Below the pieces are notes generated by a model, which saw nothing but the letters and a program-made list of their open reading frames with translations, was not told the DNA's origin and searched no databases. Shown in pieces: positions 12,606 to 23,720 of a stretch of 64,000 bases of DNA. Location of the stretch: contig JAAEAF010006794.1 of assembly GCA_011037195.1 (NCBI GenBank), positions 87,005 through 151,004 of the forward strand, written 5' to 3'. The translations under genes were made by a program, and so were the position numbers. Every line of letters begins with the position of its first letter. Positions within the stretch are counted from its first letter, which is position 1. This DNA is from Triatoma infestans (lineage: Eukaryota; Arthropoda; Insecta; Hemiptera; Reduviidae).

Positions 12606-13593
12606 GTCCGTCTGGTGTGATTCCTGAGAATTATCTCCGATGCTACACGGACGGTTCCAGGATGGATGGTAGGCCTGGGGCTGCCGTCTATTTTGAGACG
12701 GGAGATCATTTGGTAGCGCCTCTTGGTGAGTGGGCCACCGTTTTCCAGGCTGAGGTTTATGCAATTCTTTGCTGTATTTTGGATGAGAGGGTGCGTAACA
12801 CTAATTTAAAAGGGGTTTGTATCTGCTCGGATAGCCAGGCTGCGTTGAAGGCGCTTAATTCATGTGTCTTCACTTCCAGATTGGTGTTGGAATGTTCTAG
12901 AAGACTGGAAGATCTTTCTTTATTAAAGGATGTACTTCTGGTCTGGGTTCCAGGTCATATGGGAATTTTTGGGAATGAGGAGGTGGATAGGTTTGCCAAA
13001 TTAGGTGCCTCTCTCCCTTTCATTGGTCCAGAGCTTGCTGTTGGTGTGTCTTCTGACACATGTTTGTCGGGCTTTCAGACGTGGATGACCTCACAGCACT
13101 CATCCTTATGGATGAGTGCAGTGGGTTGTCGGCAGTCTAAAATGCTCATTGGGGGCCCGGACGGAGCTTTGAGCAGTGGGGTCCGATGTCTTTCACGGAC
13201 CTCCCTCAGGTATCTGGTTGGATTCCTCACTGGGCATTGTGGTTTAAGGAGACATCTCTATATAATGGGACTTGTGCCTGACCATTTTTGTAGAGTTTGT
13301 GAAACTGAGGAGGAAACACCCATACATTTGATGACGAATTGTTTGGGTTGTGAGGAGATTAGGTTTTAGGACCTTTGGCCGGAATAGGATGTCGGTAGAG
13401 GATCTTAAGCTGTGTCCTTTTAAGGTTTTGGTCCGATTTGTTCGGTCTGTTGTGAAACTTAGATGGTTGAATCCTGGGCCTGGATTTGTATTCTAGTCCC
13501 AGTGGTTGTTATTCTTTAGGGGTAGCTATATGGGCCCTGGGGGGCTTTGGATAGCGTAGGGTTTTGCCCTCCCCTTTCGCGAATAATAAATAA
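12606..13593 (+). mobile_element. 5'-truncated non-LTR retrotransposon (RNase H end)
   Basis: This 988-bp insertion carries only the 3' end of a LINE: RNase H domain, C-terminal zinc-knuckle-like tail, short 3' UTR and a tail of GAATAATAAATAA. It is bracketed by an exact 15-bp direct repeat, the signature of target-primed reverse transcription with 5' truncation. It landed beside the foldback element's right end. The exact duplication and mostly open coding frame suggest a fairly young insertion. The RNase H-bearing architecture fits the I/R1/LOA group. Confidence 0.85.
12617..13369 (+). CDS. LINE ORF2 C-terminal fragment with RNase H domain (partial)
   Basis: About 250 residues stay open. 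The RNase H domain spans roughly residues 8-135, with the four expected acidic positions: YTDGS, the E of QAEVYAI, CSDSQAA, and the D of NEEVDRF. After it comes YLVGFLTGHCGLRRHLYIMG and a CRVCETEEETPIHL cysteine/histidine motif typical of the end of such ORF2 proteins. The start is not real: the reading frame enters from the truncation point. A one-base shift in a T run near 13363 ends the frame early, and the usual C-terminus is readable in the next frame to about 13496. RNase H would degrade the RNA strand of the RNA-DNA hybrid. This copy lacks endonuclease and reverse transcriptase, so it cannot move itself. Confidence 0.85.
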   Translation: MIPENYLRCYTDGSRMDGRPGAAVYFETGDHLVAPLGEWATVFQAEVYAILCCILDERVRNTNLKGVCICSDSQAALKALNSCVFTSRLVLECSRRLEDLSLLKDVLLVWVPGHMGIFGNEEVDRFAKLGASLPFIGPELAVGVSSDTCLSGFQTWMTSQHSSLWMSAVGCRQSKMLIGGPDGALSSGVRCLSRTSLRYLVGFLTGHCGLRRHLYIMGLVPDHFCRVCETEEETPIHLMTNCLGCEEIRF

Positions 13594-13608
13594 TAACCAC
13601 TTCACCCC
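13594..13608 (+). repeat. LINE target-site duplication, right copy
   Basis: Exact copy of the 15-bp TAACCACTTCACCCC found at 12591-12605. Confidence 0.85.
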
Positions 13609-13689
13609 ACCATGGCAAGTGGAAGAAGCTAGTTGCCTTTTACTTTTCTTACTCTAAGTATTGTTTTCTTACTCGTAAATATATGTTTC

Positions 13690-14030
13690 GAAGGCCCTGT
13701 GTATGAAAAAATTGTTTTTAGCGAATGATCTGTGAGTGTGTGTGAACGAAATATCTTGAAAACGAAAAAATTTGCAGTGAGCTCAAATTTAATATTTCTT
13801 TAAGTACTCCCACCGCATCTGAACCGAAGGTTTCGGACCAAATCCATCAACCGGAATTGCTGCTTTACTGAATTTTTTATAGATTTTTCGCGATTTTCTC
13901 AAAAACAGTTTCAACATTTTTTAAAAACTTCATGTACTATCTATACGCGTAAATACCTATCATATATACTTGAAACATTTTCCTGAGAAAATTAGAATAT
14001 GATTTAGAAGAACTATGTTCTGTTACAGCC
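13690..14030 (+). repeat. dispersed GT-microsatellite repeat family, copy
   Basis: Carries the family landmarks in order: TTTTTAGCGAATG, a GTGTGTG stretch, a variant of CAAAAACGAAAAA, GGTTTCGGACCAAATCCATC, TTTCTCAAAAAC, and CTATCTATACGCGTAAA. Other copies are listed at 15.7, 17.9, 18.8, 26.7, 40.8, 50.8 and 55.0 kb. It has no coding capacity. Confidence 0.65.
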
Positions 14031-15138
14031 TAAGTGACAGAAACCAACATATACATAAAATTAATAAGTTAACATAAAAATGGATTATAAAGATGTTTGA
14101 TAAAAATGGTAAACATAAAGATGTTTACTTTAGGATAACTTTATGTGCTATATTTCCACCTTTTACATTTAGTTCGAAAAATAGAATTTGAACCATTATT
14201 TATAAATAGAAATTAACAAAACAAAAAAAAATAGTTTAAACCCTTTCTTGCATATCAATAAAATACAAATATTTAATAACACTGCATTCTCAAAATGAAT
14301 AATCCAAGTTAACTACAGTTTGCTCAATTTGTTTGTTTAAATTACGTGCCTGTATAACCATTTTTCAGAACAAATATTGTCACTCATTTCCTACCAACAC
14401 TTTGATACATTATAAAACATTCGACACTGCATATATATGTATGAGCATTTTATAGGGGGAGGAAACATGAAAATTGTTATCCGTATGGTCCCTCTGTGGT
14501 GCTTTGCACTGATATATGGGCGACATATTTAACAGTAAATTTAGGAGAGTATTCCTCCACTCACTTCCTCTGCATTCTCGTAAAGTTTTATCAGCGTAAC
14601 TTCATTTTTTCATTGTCATTTTAAATAATCAAATTATAATGTTAATTATAATCTTAGTAAGTATATGACCTATTTAGAGAACAATTAACCCAAATCGGAC
14701 TCCAGGTAGTAAAATAATACCTCATAAAAATTTTACGCGATTCCTACCTAGTAGGCATAATTATTTTTTTTTTTCTTTTCTTAGGAATTCCTAGAGAAGA
14801 TACACAAAAGTGTTTTACTAATATTGTTAAATCTTTAATCAAGTAATATACAAATTTATTTTTACACAGTACAATTAGATTAGAGGTAAGCTTACCGTTA
14901 TTATATTTTTAGTTTGATACCGTTATTATATTGTTTGATTCATTTATTTATTATAATGCTTTCTCGCCTATGGCCACACTATTTTATTTTACAGATATCT
15001 CTATTTAATTTGCAAATTTTCACTGCTACTGCGCGATACGGGATGCGGAAAACCACTTCACTTATCTGGCATATGAATAAATTTAGTTCGTGAGTACTCC
15101 ACTTGTGAACGAAAAAGCTTAGACCGACTCTTTCTATT
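14031..15138. other. AT-rich noncoding stretch
   Basis: No exon, RNA gene or named repeat was recognised between the dispersed repeat and the hAT-like element. Confidence 0.45.
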
Positions 15139-15146
15139 ATTTCATA
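15139..15146. repeat. 8-bp target-site duplication, left copy
   Basis: ATTTCATA immediately precedes the left CAGTGGCGGCT terminus and is repeated exactly at 17365-17372. Confidence 0.85.
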
Positions 15147-15689
15147 CAGTGGCGGCTACTGGTATTCGCGATTGCGCGACTGAACCCCTAGCCAGCTAAA
15201 AAGTAGCAAATTTTCTTATTTTTATTTTATTTTCTTTCATATTTCAATTTCAAAAAAATATTTTCATTTTTATATTAGTTAGGAACATTAAGTCACAGTA
15301 AAAATTGTATATAAAGGGCCTGATTATATGTATAATAATCAAAAATCAAATAAATAAATTAATAATTTTTGTTGTCAAATCAGAGAATCAGACATAAAAG
15401 AATAGGAACGTATATATCAGTATAGGAGCTCCTTTAATATGTTCGTATAATGAAATGTACACTTAGTGAATTGTATGTATATCAGGAGATGTATAAAAAA
15501 GTAGGAAGTTGGAGGTTCACAGTTGGGCGTCTCGCTGGAGAATTTAGTATATGTATATATAAAAAATTTCTTTGTGTTAGTATAGAAATGTCTATATTCT
15601 TACTACCTTTTTGAAAATAAGAGTGGGGGTTACAAGCGCGTTGAACATTACTTACGATATTACGAACGAACTTACCCGATCTTACCCGG

Positions 15690-15721
15690 AGTTAAAAAAC
15701 TGGTTTTTAGCAAATGTCCTC

Positions 15722-15757
<36 letters not shown>

Positions 15758-16880
15758 CTATGTATGTATGTATGTGAACAGCATAGCTCAAAAACGAAAA
15801 ACCGTAGAAAGTTGAAACTTGATATTCCGTTTAGGTATCACCATGGGATCTGACCCTACGTTATCTGTCGAAATTCCTCACCGAAGTACCACTTTACTAC
15901 CTAGTTTTTTTACTTTTTCACAATTTTCTCAAAAACGGCTCCGACGATTTTCTGGCATCTTCTTACATAAACTAAACATACAAACATCTATAACTTTTAT
16001 TTAAAACATTTGTCTGGTAAAATTCATTAGAAGGTACTTCTAGGGGAGGGTTACAACTTTCAAAGAGCTACAACTTTTATTTGAAACATTTCTCTGGGAA
16101 AATTCATTTAAGAACAGTTATAGGCGAGGGGTGGGGTTAGGTTTTCAGCTAAAGTGCTGTTTCAGTTTATTAGACAATTCTGTCATCTAAATAATGTTAA
16201 TAAGAATTAAATATGTTGTTGAAATTCCGCATTTCAAAAAATCGGATAACCGGAAGTGCATTTACTTTACCACTTTACTAAATGATTTTTTCACTTTTTC
16301 GCCATTTTCTCAAAAATTGCTCCGACGATTTTCTTGCATCTTCTTACAAAAACTAAACATACAAAGATCTATAACTTTTATTTAAAACATTTGCTGGTAA
16401 AATTCATTAGAAGGTACTTTTAGGGGAGGGGTGGGGTTAAATTATTCTCTAAAGTGCTTTCATAGTTGATTATACAATTCTATCATCCAAACAAAATTAA
16501 TTAGAAATAAATAGATGGCCAAAATTCTGAGTTTCAAGAAAATAGTAAACCGGAAGTGCGCTGTTACTGAACAGTTTTTTCAGTTTTCGACGAATTTCAT
16601 TAAATTTGGTACACAAACTATAAAATTTGTCAATTATAATTTCGAGAACTGGAGTAAGAGAAAGTTGTGTGTTTCACACCAGATTTTTTGTGATGTGGTG
16701 TGCCTGTACCAATGTGTGATTTTTATATATTATATTTATAAAAATTTGATGTTGGTATTGGTACTTAAAACATCACTAAGATATATGACCCAGCAAAGAA
16801 TCGATGCCAACTCATTGACATTTCCTTTGAACCGAAACACTTTATTTAGATATTAACAATTTCCGTTAAGTTAACCACTT
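15690..16880 (+). repeat. dispersed GT-microsatellite repeat, two to three partial tandem copies
   Basis: The segment begins with GGTTTTTAGCAAATG and a (GT)n run (about 15724-15757). The block CAAAAACGAAAAACCGTAG then follows, and pieces containing TTTTCTCAAAAA, GACGATTTTCT and GGGGAGGGGTGGGGTTA recur around 15.9, 16.1, 16.3 and 16.4 kb. The same order occurs in the fuller copy at 26.7-27.4 kb. It lies inside the hAT-like element. Confidence 0.65.
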
Positions 16881-16961
16881 AATTTTCGAACTTAAACGGT
16901 ACAACTCTTTTTTTCACAGTTCTTTCTGGGTGCACAGTGACAGATTTATTGCTTTTTTTTT

Positions 16962-17192
16962 AATTTAAGGCGCGTCAACATCTATGGTCATTGGCGCCCG
17001 AGCCTTCTCAGTTCACTGCCGGCCTCCGGATAGTGTTCTCTCGTTACAGACAATACTGCCCATCGCCGGACAGTGAACTGTAGGGGCTCCTAGGAAGAAA
17101 AAAACCTAAGGGCAGCACAGCTGGACTCGAACCCGAGTTCTCCGCGTGGGAGTCCAATGCACTATCCACTGAGCTAATCCCTTCCCTAATAG
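16962..17192 (-). mobile_element. tRNA-derived SINE, near full length
   Basis: On the minus strand it reads GGGAAGGGATTAGCTCAGTG, a tRNA-like head with B-box-like GGGTTCGAGTCC, then CAGCTGTGCTGCCCTTAGG and AGGAGCCCCTACAG. It ends ATAGATGTTGACGCGCCTTA. The same structure occurs at 46.8 kb (+) and 56.7 kb (-). The tRNA-like part would carry the RNA polymerase III promoter. Confidence 0.8.
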
Positions 17193-17364
17193 ATTTATTG
17201 TTAATTTAACATATTTAATTGTAGGGGAGGGATGCAAGTTTTTACCTGGGTCCTGGCTTACTTCATGCTTTCTATCTAGCCAAGCTACTAATTATGTTAG
17301 GTAATGTAAGTATTTAAAAAAAAAATGTTGAACCCATACATATCCAAGTCACGAGCCGCCACTG

Positions 17365-17372
17365 ATTTCATA
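17365..17372. repeat. 8-bp target-site duplication, right copy
   Basis: ATTTCATA follows the right AGCCGCCACTG terminus and equals the left copy exactly. Confidence 0.85.
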
Positions 17373-17899
17373 CAACTTCTTTCTGCAACTTTAGTTCAAA
17401 GTCCTTTTACCAACCAATTTTTCAATTTAGGCTGCTCGCCCTACCTGTTGAGTGAATTCGTTACTACCCCTTTCTTATTCATAGGTAATGTTATATTTAT
17501 TTATATGTAGCTTGATTTCTCCGGTAAATATTCTATATTTCTATTTTTGATGCCAAATACCAAAATAGTTTGTTTGTGTTTTACTGTACTAATTAAAATT
17601 AAAAAACTACACAATGAAATTTACATTTCTATTGCATTTATACTGAGCACTTATTCTTCATTAATTTCTTTCTGGAAAAACAGGCTAGCTAAAATTGCCA
17701 CTCCCTAAAGCTACATTAAAATAATTTTGTCATAACTAAAAACCATTTATGATCACCTAATCAAGAATACAAAAATCCATTAGTTTATCAATAAAAATCT
17801 ACGTTTTTATTCAATAATATAAACAAAAATATACACCACAATGGTGCTTTCGTTCTCTAACTTCCACTAACACTTGGTTTTTTATTCTTTGAATATATG

Positions 17900-18125
17900 T
17901 TATTCCGTCCAATTCCCTAGTTTGAAGGAAATCGTTATTTTTTGCCCGAAACCTTCGTGTTCAGAAGCAGTGGTAGTACCCACATTTGAGCTTCCTGCAA
18001 GTTCTAGTTATATGTATAGACCATTTGTTTTAAAAAAAAAATTGTTATCGCAATCAGGGGACCTTAATACATGGATTTCCGGTGAAAACTGAATCCTCTT
18101 ACTAGGATTAGAGAAAGTAAAAAAC
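17900..18125 (-). repeat. dispersed GT-microsatellite repeat, partial inverted copy
   Basis: Shares GCCCGAAACCTTC, GTGGTAGTACC..TTGAGCTTCCTGC and TTTCCGGTGAAAACT..AGAGAAAGTAAA with the copy at 55.0-55.5 kb in the same orientation. The microsatellite portion is reduced. Confidence 0.6.
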
Positions 18126-18419
18126 TCGTAATCTCCGAAGCGCTTGAAAATGGGATAGTGATATGTGTGGCCTTTTTGTTACAAAATGAGATGGTACATT
18201 AACCCATTTTTTACATTCTCTTCTCCTACAAAGAGGAAATATGGATCCACAATTTGATCGTGTGTAATTTTCTAAATTAGTTATTACTGGAAATATATTA
18301 TGTGTTGAGGTCGCCTGAGTAGAGAAAATGGTTTAAGCGAATGGTGTGTGTTCCGTCAAGATCAAGCTTGCTGGCGGCGCCCTTTGACGCTTAAATCTTG
18401 TGTTTCTCATCTGTAGTAA

Positions 18420-18719
18420 GTTGGGTTGAATTTATGACCTTCTTTGTTATACGCCGCCAATTTTCCACGCTATATCGGTGAGATATTTCAGTTCACGAAT
18501 TCAGTTGTCGTTTGGTCACTGTGAAACTAACTTCACTGGGACTTCGTGCCTCTCCCTAAATGTGAAATTCGCTTTCTCCCATGTTGCATCCATGGTGCTT
18601 AATTATCCTTCAATGCTTCTGCTGGATTCAGCTTCTCATACTTCTAGACACTTTTACTGAACTTCGACTATTGCCAGTCTCCAGCATCTGTGTTTGCTTC
18701 ATCTAATCAGCAAAGTAAG
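18420..18719 (+). other. candidate 5' noncoding exon (speculative)
   Basis: A less AT-rich stretch ends at a strong splice-donor match, AAG|GTAAGTATT, with GT at 18720-18721. It lies about 5.6 kb upstream of the Ig exon on the same strand, which still needs an upstream first exon. No signal peptide is encoded in it. The link to the receptor gene is inference from position and donor strength only. Confidence 0.2.
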
Positions 18720-18784
18720 GTAAGTATTTCTCTTCTGATTATATTTGTCTATACCCGCGTCTGTTCATTCCTCCCCTCTTTTCT

Positions 18785-19060
18785 TTAGTAAACATTGTAA
18801 TTTCCTCATCTGTTTCCACCTAACTTTGGGTGTTTGAGTGCTTCACTCAAACAGAGTGGGTGTGTTTTGTAACAGATTATCTCAAAAACGAAAAATCGCA
18901 GGAAATTCAAACTTGGAGTAGTCCGGCACATCTGAGAAGAAGGTTTCGGACAAAATCCATCAACCGGAAATGTAATTTTAGTGATTTTTGTTCTCAGTTT
19001 TTCGCGATTTTCTCGGAAATAGCTCAACAATTAAGATGTTTGACACTGGTTACTATACTA
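18785..19060 (+). repeat. dispersed repeat, copy
   Basis: Contains CTCAAAAACGAAAAATCGCA, AAACTTGGAGTAGTCC, GGTTTCGGACAAAATCCATC and a TTTTCGCGATTTTCTC piece in the family order. Confidence 0.6.
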
Positions 19061-20400
19061 CTAACCTTCATGTATCACTAGATACTATGGCTACCCTTTG
19101 CGATTATTATTAATCGATACACGGGTACATGAAACACATACATTTTTTTTTTCCTTTTTCTTTTTAACTTATTTTCTTATTCTTTCAAGCTTTATTTCGG
19201 TAATTGTTCACAAGCGTGCCTCCAAGATGGACGACCACTAACTGCAGTAATCTTCTCACTACCACTCTCATTTCCATTATTTCTGATTTATTTATTCATT
19301 CAGATGTATTTATTTATTTATTGATTTATTTATTTCATATTATGAATAATTTATTTCTAATATGTTTAGAATTTCTGATTCTACTGGTTCAATAAATGTA
19401 TTTTCTATAATGAACAATCACATATAAAGGCTCTTGTTTAATATTTATCAATGAATTTAAGTTATTTGAAATGACAAATTCATTAGCCATTGTTCGCTAA
19501 TTCAAATCTACAAGTTCTTTGGACTTATTTGAAATTAAACTCTGATTGAGTTTCGTACTTTTTACTTATATCTTAGTATTCTATTTCATACTTTTATTTT
19601 TAAATATTTTAACTTTTCATAAATAAATTTGCCCGAACATATTACTTTAAAGGAAAAACTGAATTTCACCAATCTGACACAAATAAAATACTTCCTCTTA
19701 GAGAAATAAGGAAAAAAAAAAAATCACGTACTTGAAATATTCATGTCATTAACAAATTCGTATTTTCGAATTTAAAGAGCTATTTATAAATTCGTTGCAA
19801 AAGACACAACTGATGAATTTTTTGGGGAATGATGATATTCTAAAACGTAAGTGTTCACATACAAAATCACTCACTTAAGAAAAAAACGAAGCGCGCTGAG
19901 CAACGTATCGCGTGGTTGTGTGGAACCTAAACAGTTTCCAAACCCCAAGGAGCGCAAAGAAAAACGTTTTATCGTTTAAAAATGATATTAGGATGAGGTG
20001 AGAACAGTAGACTGAGGTAGAACAGTAAATCGATTAACTATCCATATTGTGTAGTTGACATAAGTAGTGCTATATGAAGGTTAGTTGGTGGGAGCGGTAT
20101 CAGCCATCTCGTCCAACAAAACTTAGTTTTACCAAATTTTCTTTAAACTTCATATACTAACTACACACATAAAGCCTGTCACTTTTCTTGAAACATGTGT
20201 CCAGGAAATGGAAAATGGAGAAAAATGGGAGTTCTGGGTTAAGAGCAACGCTAAGCATTTCCAAAAGTATAATTATTGTATAATGTATGGTTCCAACACC
20301 TATATAACAATGAAGTATTGAAGAATTCCAAATTTGAAGAAAATCTGTTAATGGAAAGTGCGACATTATAGTTTTTTTTTTAATTTTCTCCTTAAAAACG
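19061..20400. other. noncoding stretch
   Basis: TTTA-rich low-complexity sequence (about 19,270-19,350) and unassigned DNA. At about 20,120-20,400 the end resembles the tail part of the dispersed repeat (ATACTAACTACACACATAAA). No exon was recognised. Confidence 0.4.
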
Positions 20401-20407
20401 ACTAATA

Positions 20408-21322
20408 CTAAGTCTATATGTGACAAAATAGTATCGAGACTATTGTCACAAGTGGATAAGGGCCTAAGAGCAATCTCGGAGACAAGCCCGCGCAGGTCTC
20501 CGAGAGCGTAACGGTCACAAGTGGACATATTCGTTTCTACTCTTGTAACTCAGTATCCAGAATTCGATCAGTGTTTGAAGATTTTCTCAGCTCTCGGAGA
20601 CTTGATTTCATTCTTGTGTGTATTTTTCATTTTTTTTTCGGAATTCTATATGTTTCTTTCATTTTTTTTTTTTTTTATCTTTCAATAGGCGCGCATATAA
20701 ATGGGACATGAAAAGGCGCAGAGTATCTGAGAGATACGTCTTGTAACTTCAAGCGATGATATTCAGTTAATTCCAAAATTTGCCAAATATAGGTGTATGT
20801 TAAAAAATAGAAAACGTACCATTACGAATTTCGATGTTTATTTTGTAAATAAAAAAGAAACCCAAAAAAACAAAAGTTGAGAAAAAAAAAATTCTGTTCA
20901 ATTTTACTCTCTCTCACAGATTTAAGTTTAAATATGTAAACAAACAAACTACTCTGAACATACGAGTAATTTTGTAACCAAACTCTATTGTACAGGCAAC
21001 TGCCTAAAACAATTATTACAAACAAAAAACTACTCTTTCCACTTTCCGCTTCTTCGCAATCTATACGCAATTACAAAAGCTATGGGCTGACGCGAATCCA
21101 TCAGGAAAGAAAAGATAAAAATAAATAAACTGCGATCAAATCACACAACTGACTGCGAGTTGACTCCCAAGTGGAACACGAAATGCTCCGGTCTCGAGAC
21201 TGCAGTGACTGTCGAATCTCAGAAAACTGTCTCGAGACCGAAAGTGATCGCAAATGGACAACCCCCTGAAACTGATCTCAAGATATTCTCTCGAGACTTT
21301 GTCACAAGTGGACACTTAGCAT
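20408..21322. mobile_element. terminal-inverted-repeat element, possibly PIF/Harbinger-like, non-autonomous
   Basis: Left-end sequence ACTAAGTCTATATGTGACAAAAT matches, imperfectly, the inverted right end CTAAGTGTCCACTTGTGACAAAG. Inside are CACAAGTGGA repeats and two hairpins: TCTCGGAGAC (20474-20483) with GTCTCCGAGA (20496-20505), and CGGTCTCGAGAC (21189-21200) with GTCTCGAGACCG (21239-21250). No transposase is encoded. Termini with TCCACTTGTGAC-like motifs recall Harbinger-type MITEs, but the superfamily is uncertain and no clear target duplication was seen. Confidence 0.45.
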
Positions 21323-23514
21323 ATGATGTTTTTTTTTAAACTTAGAATGCACAGATTTAAACCTATCACTTTTATTTCTCATATTTTTCCTGGAAAATTC
21401 ATTTTAGGGGATTATGGGGGTACCATGCAAGTTAGGGTTAAACTTATAATGGCGCCACAAGGTTTTTTTTGGGGGGGTCAGAGGTGTTGGCACACAGGCC
21501 AGATGTACTTTTATGTATATCTTTAACCCTATTACCTTTTTTTTTTAAGGCAAACCCTAACTGGTTTGCTTATAAGTTTGTAAATATTACAATTTAAATG
21601 AAAGTTTGTTAATTCAATTGTATTTAGTCCAATAAAAGAAAGCTGTATGTATGTTTCATAAAAATGTTTTTCACTTTACTTAATCTCACTATCTATTGCA
21701 ATTGCATTTTTGAGCAAGCTCCAGAAGTACTTTTAGTTACTTCTCTGGAAGAAATAATTCCAATTAAAAGTGAAATCATTATATGTGTAGTTAATATATA
21801 TAATTTAAAAGTAAGTAATTATAGCAGTTTCTTCATACAATTTTTGATTGACTGATTCTAAAGAATCCTTTTTTAGCGTCATTGCTTGTATTATCGAAAT
21901 TCAGAATCTCAACTTTATTACTTTATATTTTCTGCTTGCCTAAATTTATGCTATTTACGCAATCTTTAGAAACCTTAGTAGTCGTACTCCGGAAAGAAAA
22001 AAACATTTTTTTTTTATGAATAGTTGCTTTCGGAAATCATATTACGTCACAATGATCTTCTTCCAGCAATTAGACAAAATAAGGGTGAATTCTTGAATAG
22101 ATATGAGTATATGTTTATATTGTAGATGAGTATAATTATGAGTATAACTGTGTAGATGAGACAACAAAATGTTAATATTTAAAAGGCTTCATATCATTTT
22201 CCGTTATATAAAATTGAATGAAATAAATATTTCATAAAAATGGAGTTCAGAGTTATGAGGTGAAAATTAAGGTTACTTATTCTTAAAAAAAAAAAAAAAG
22301 AAGAGAAAAAGATTCATTTTCATGATGACCTCATATTAGGAAGTGAAGTGATATATGAACTGTCATTATAGACGTCTTGAGTATACCTTTTCTTTTTAAA
22401 GTCATTCGCATAAATGTCATCACATTTTTTTTTTTTTTTTTTAACTAAACACAAATTTATAAAATTCACTTGTTTCTTTTTGCTTCTTTTCTCTCAAATA
22501 ATTTCTCGTTCTACAAATATATTATATTTAAAAAACATATTTGTCCTATTTTTCAGGAACACAACATCAATCTATAAAATTAGATATATGTAGGTAACTA
22601 TTTAAATGGTGGGCGGAATTACATTTATATACATCTATATACACTTACATACATTATCTATATGTATACATATGAATTACATCTATATACATATATCTAT
22701 GTATAAGAGATTTTTCAAGTTAGTTTAAAGTATGATATATTCTCATCTTAATATTTCTGGAGATGACAAACTACATTTTTTTTGCTTTAGCTTCAAAAAT
22801 CTTGCACATAATTTAAACCAATAAATAACGATAAAATAGAAAACACATTCTCGCTATTTCATTCGTTCTAAATTAATTTACAATAATTATTAATTATCAA
22901 CACATACATTCATACTTTAATAAAAATACCAATTATATATTCAAATATTTTGTAATTATATATTATACAAGTGTATATTGTACACTGGTAAATCCTATTT
23001 ATTTAAACAGACTTAACCACTATGAGTAAATGTAGGCTGGAAGAGGTACTTGATATGTCAAATATTTATCCCTGGTTCTTTTCTTAACCCAAGGATATAT
23101 AAAGCTCTTTATTCTAGATGCGAGAATTTCTTATCATAAAATGGATTTGTCATTATTTTCGTCAAATTTTCCATAAAATTCTATTTGCTTATATCAAATT
23201 TGGGACAGATTATAACAATATATTTGATTTGCTATATTATGGATAGATCGTACGAAAAAATAAAGCAATATGGAAACAGCTTTTACCTAAAGAAAATAAA
23301 AAGGATCAGTATTCTTAAACAAATTATATTAGTTTAAACAGAACAAAGATATTTAAATCAATATAAATTATATAAAATAAAATAACTATTATTAGAACCT
23401 AAGAGATTATTATAATCAAATGACTACCATTTTAAAAAAAAGTTATTACTTTCTCTTATTAAGTTTCTTATCTATAAGGGCCCTCCTGAGGCTACGTAAA
23501 AATAACAAGTACAC
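21323..23514. other. noncoding stretch with dispersed-repeat tail
   Basis: At 21,330-21,530 there is a tail-like piece of the dispersed repeat (ACCTATCACTTTTATTT, CTGGAAAATTCATTTTAGGG). The remainder is AT-rich with TA-type simple sequence near 22,620-22,710. A short hydrophobic open frame at 21,664 ends at a donor-like GTAAGT (21,811) but has the wrong phase for the next receptor exon. Confidence 0.4.
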
Positions 23515-23517
23515 ATC

Positions 23518-23720
23518 AAGAGAGGGACCCGGGACCATGTCGCTCAGAGTATGATGGCGACATGGTCCCGGGTTAAGTCCCACAGTGCTGCTCTTAGTTT
23601 GCCTTGCCCTAGAAGCGTCTGTTGCTCATAGACCGATGTTGGACGTAGTATCTGCAATGAGAATACAGTCCGGAGACTGGAATTGACTATGGATGTTGAA
23701 ACGCCAAATAAAAATATACA
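23518..23720 (+). mobile_element. SINE-like repeat with inverted head
   Basis: The body (CACAGTGCTGCTCTTAG ... GGACGTAGTATCTGCAATGAG ... GGATGTTGAAACGCC) resembles the SINE body layout, ending like the GATGTTGATGCGCC end of the other copies. Instead of an ordinary head there is a hairpin with perfect 16-bp arms, CCCGGGACCATGTCGC at 23528-23543 and its complement at 23557-23572, around a 13-base loop. Confidence 0.55.

Larger units (their letters stand above)
15147..17364. mobile_element. hAT-like non-autonomous DNA transposon, composite
   Basis: The left terminus CAGTGGCGGCTACTG and the right terminus, read inward as CAGTGGCGGCTCGTG, share their first 11 bases as inverted repeats. Exact 8-bp duplications (ATTTCATA) flank both ends. 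Eight-base duplications with CAG-starting termini are characteristic of hAT-superfamily elements. No transposase frame is present inside. Most of the 2218 bp is nested material: several tandem pieces of the dispersed GT-microsatellite repeat (about 15,690-16,880) and an inverted SINE (about 16,965-17,195). Those insertions may postdate the transposition or may have been carried along. Confidence 0.8.

Noticed and set aside
21664..21810. Signal-peptide exon of the long Ror isoform (MFFTLLNLTIYC..., followed by GTAAGT)
   Set aside because: It ends in phase 0, while the Ig exon requires one leading base from upstream. The hydrophobic start is weak and no family residues follow.
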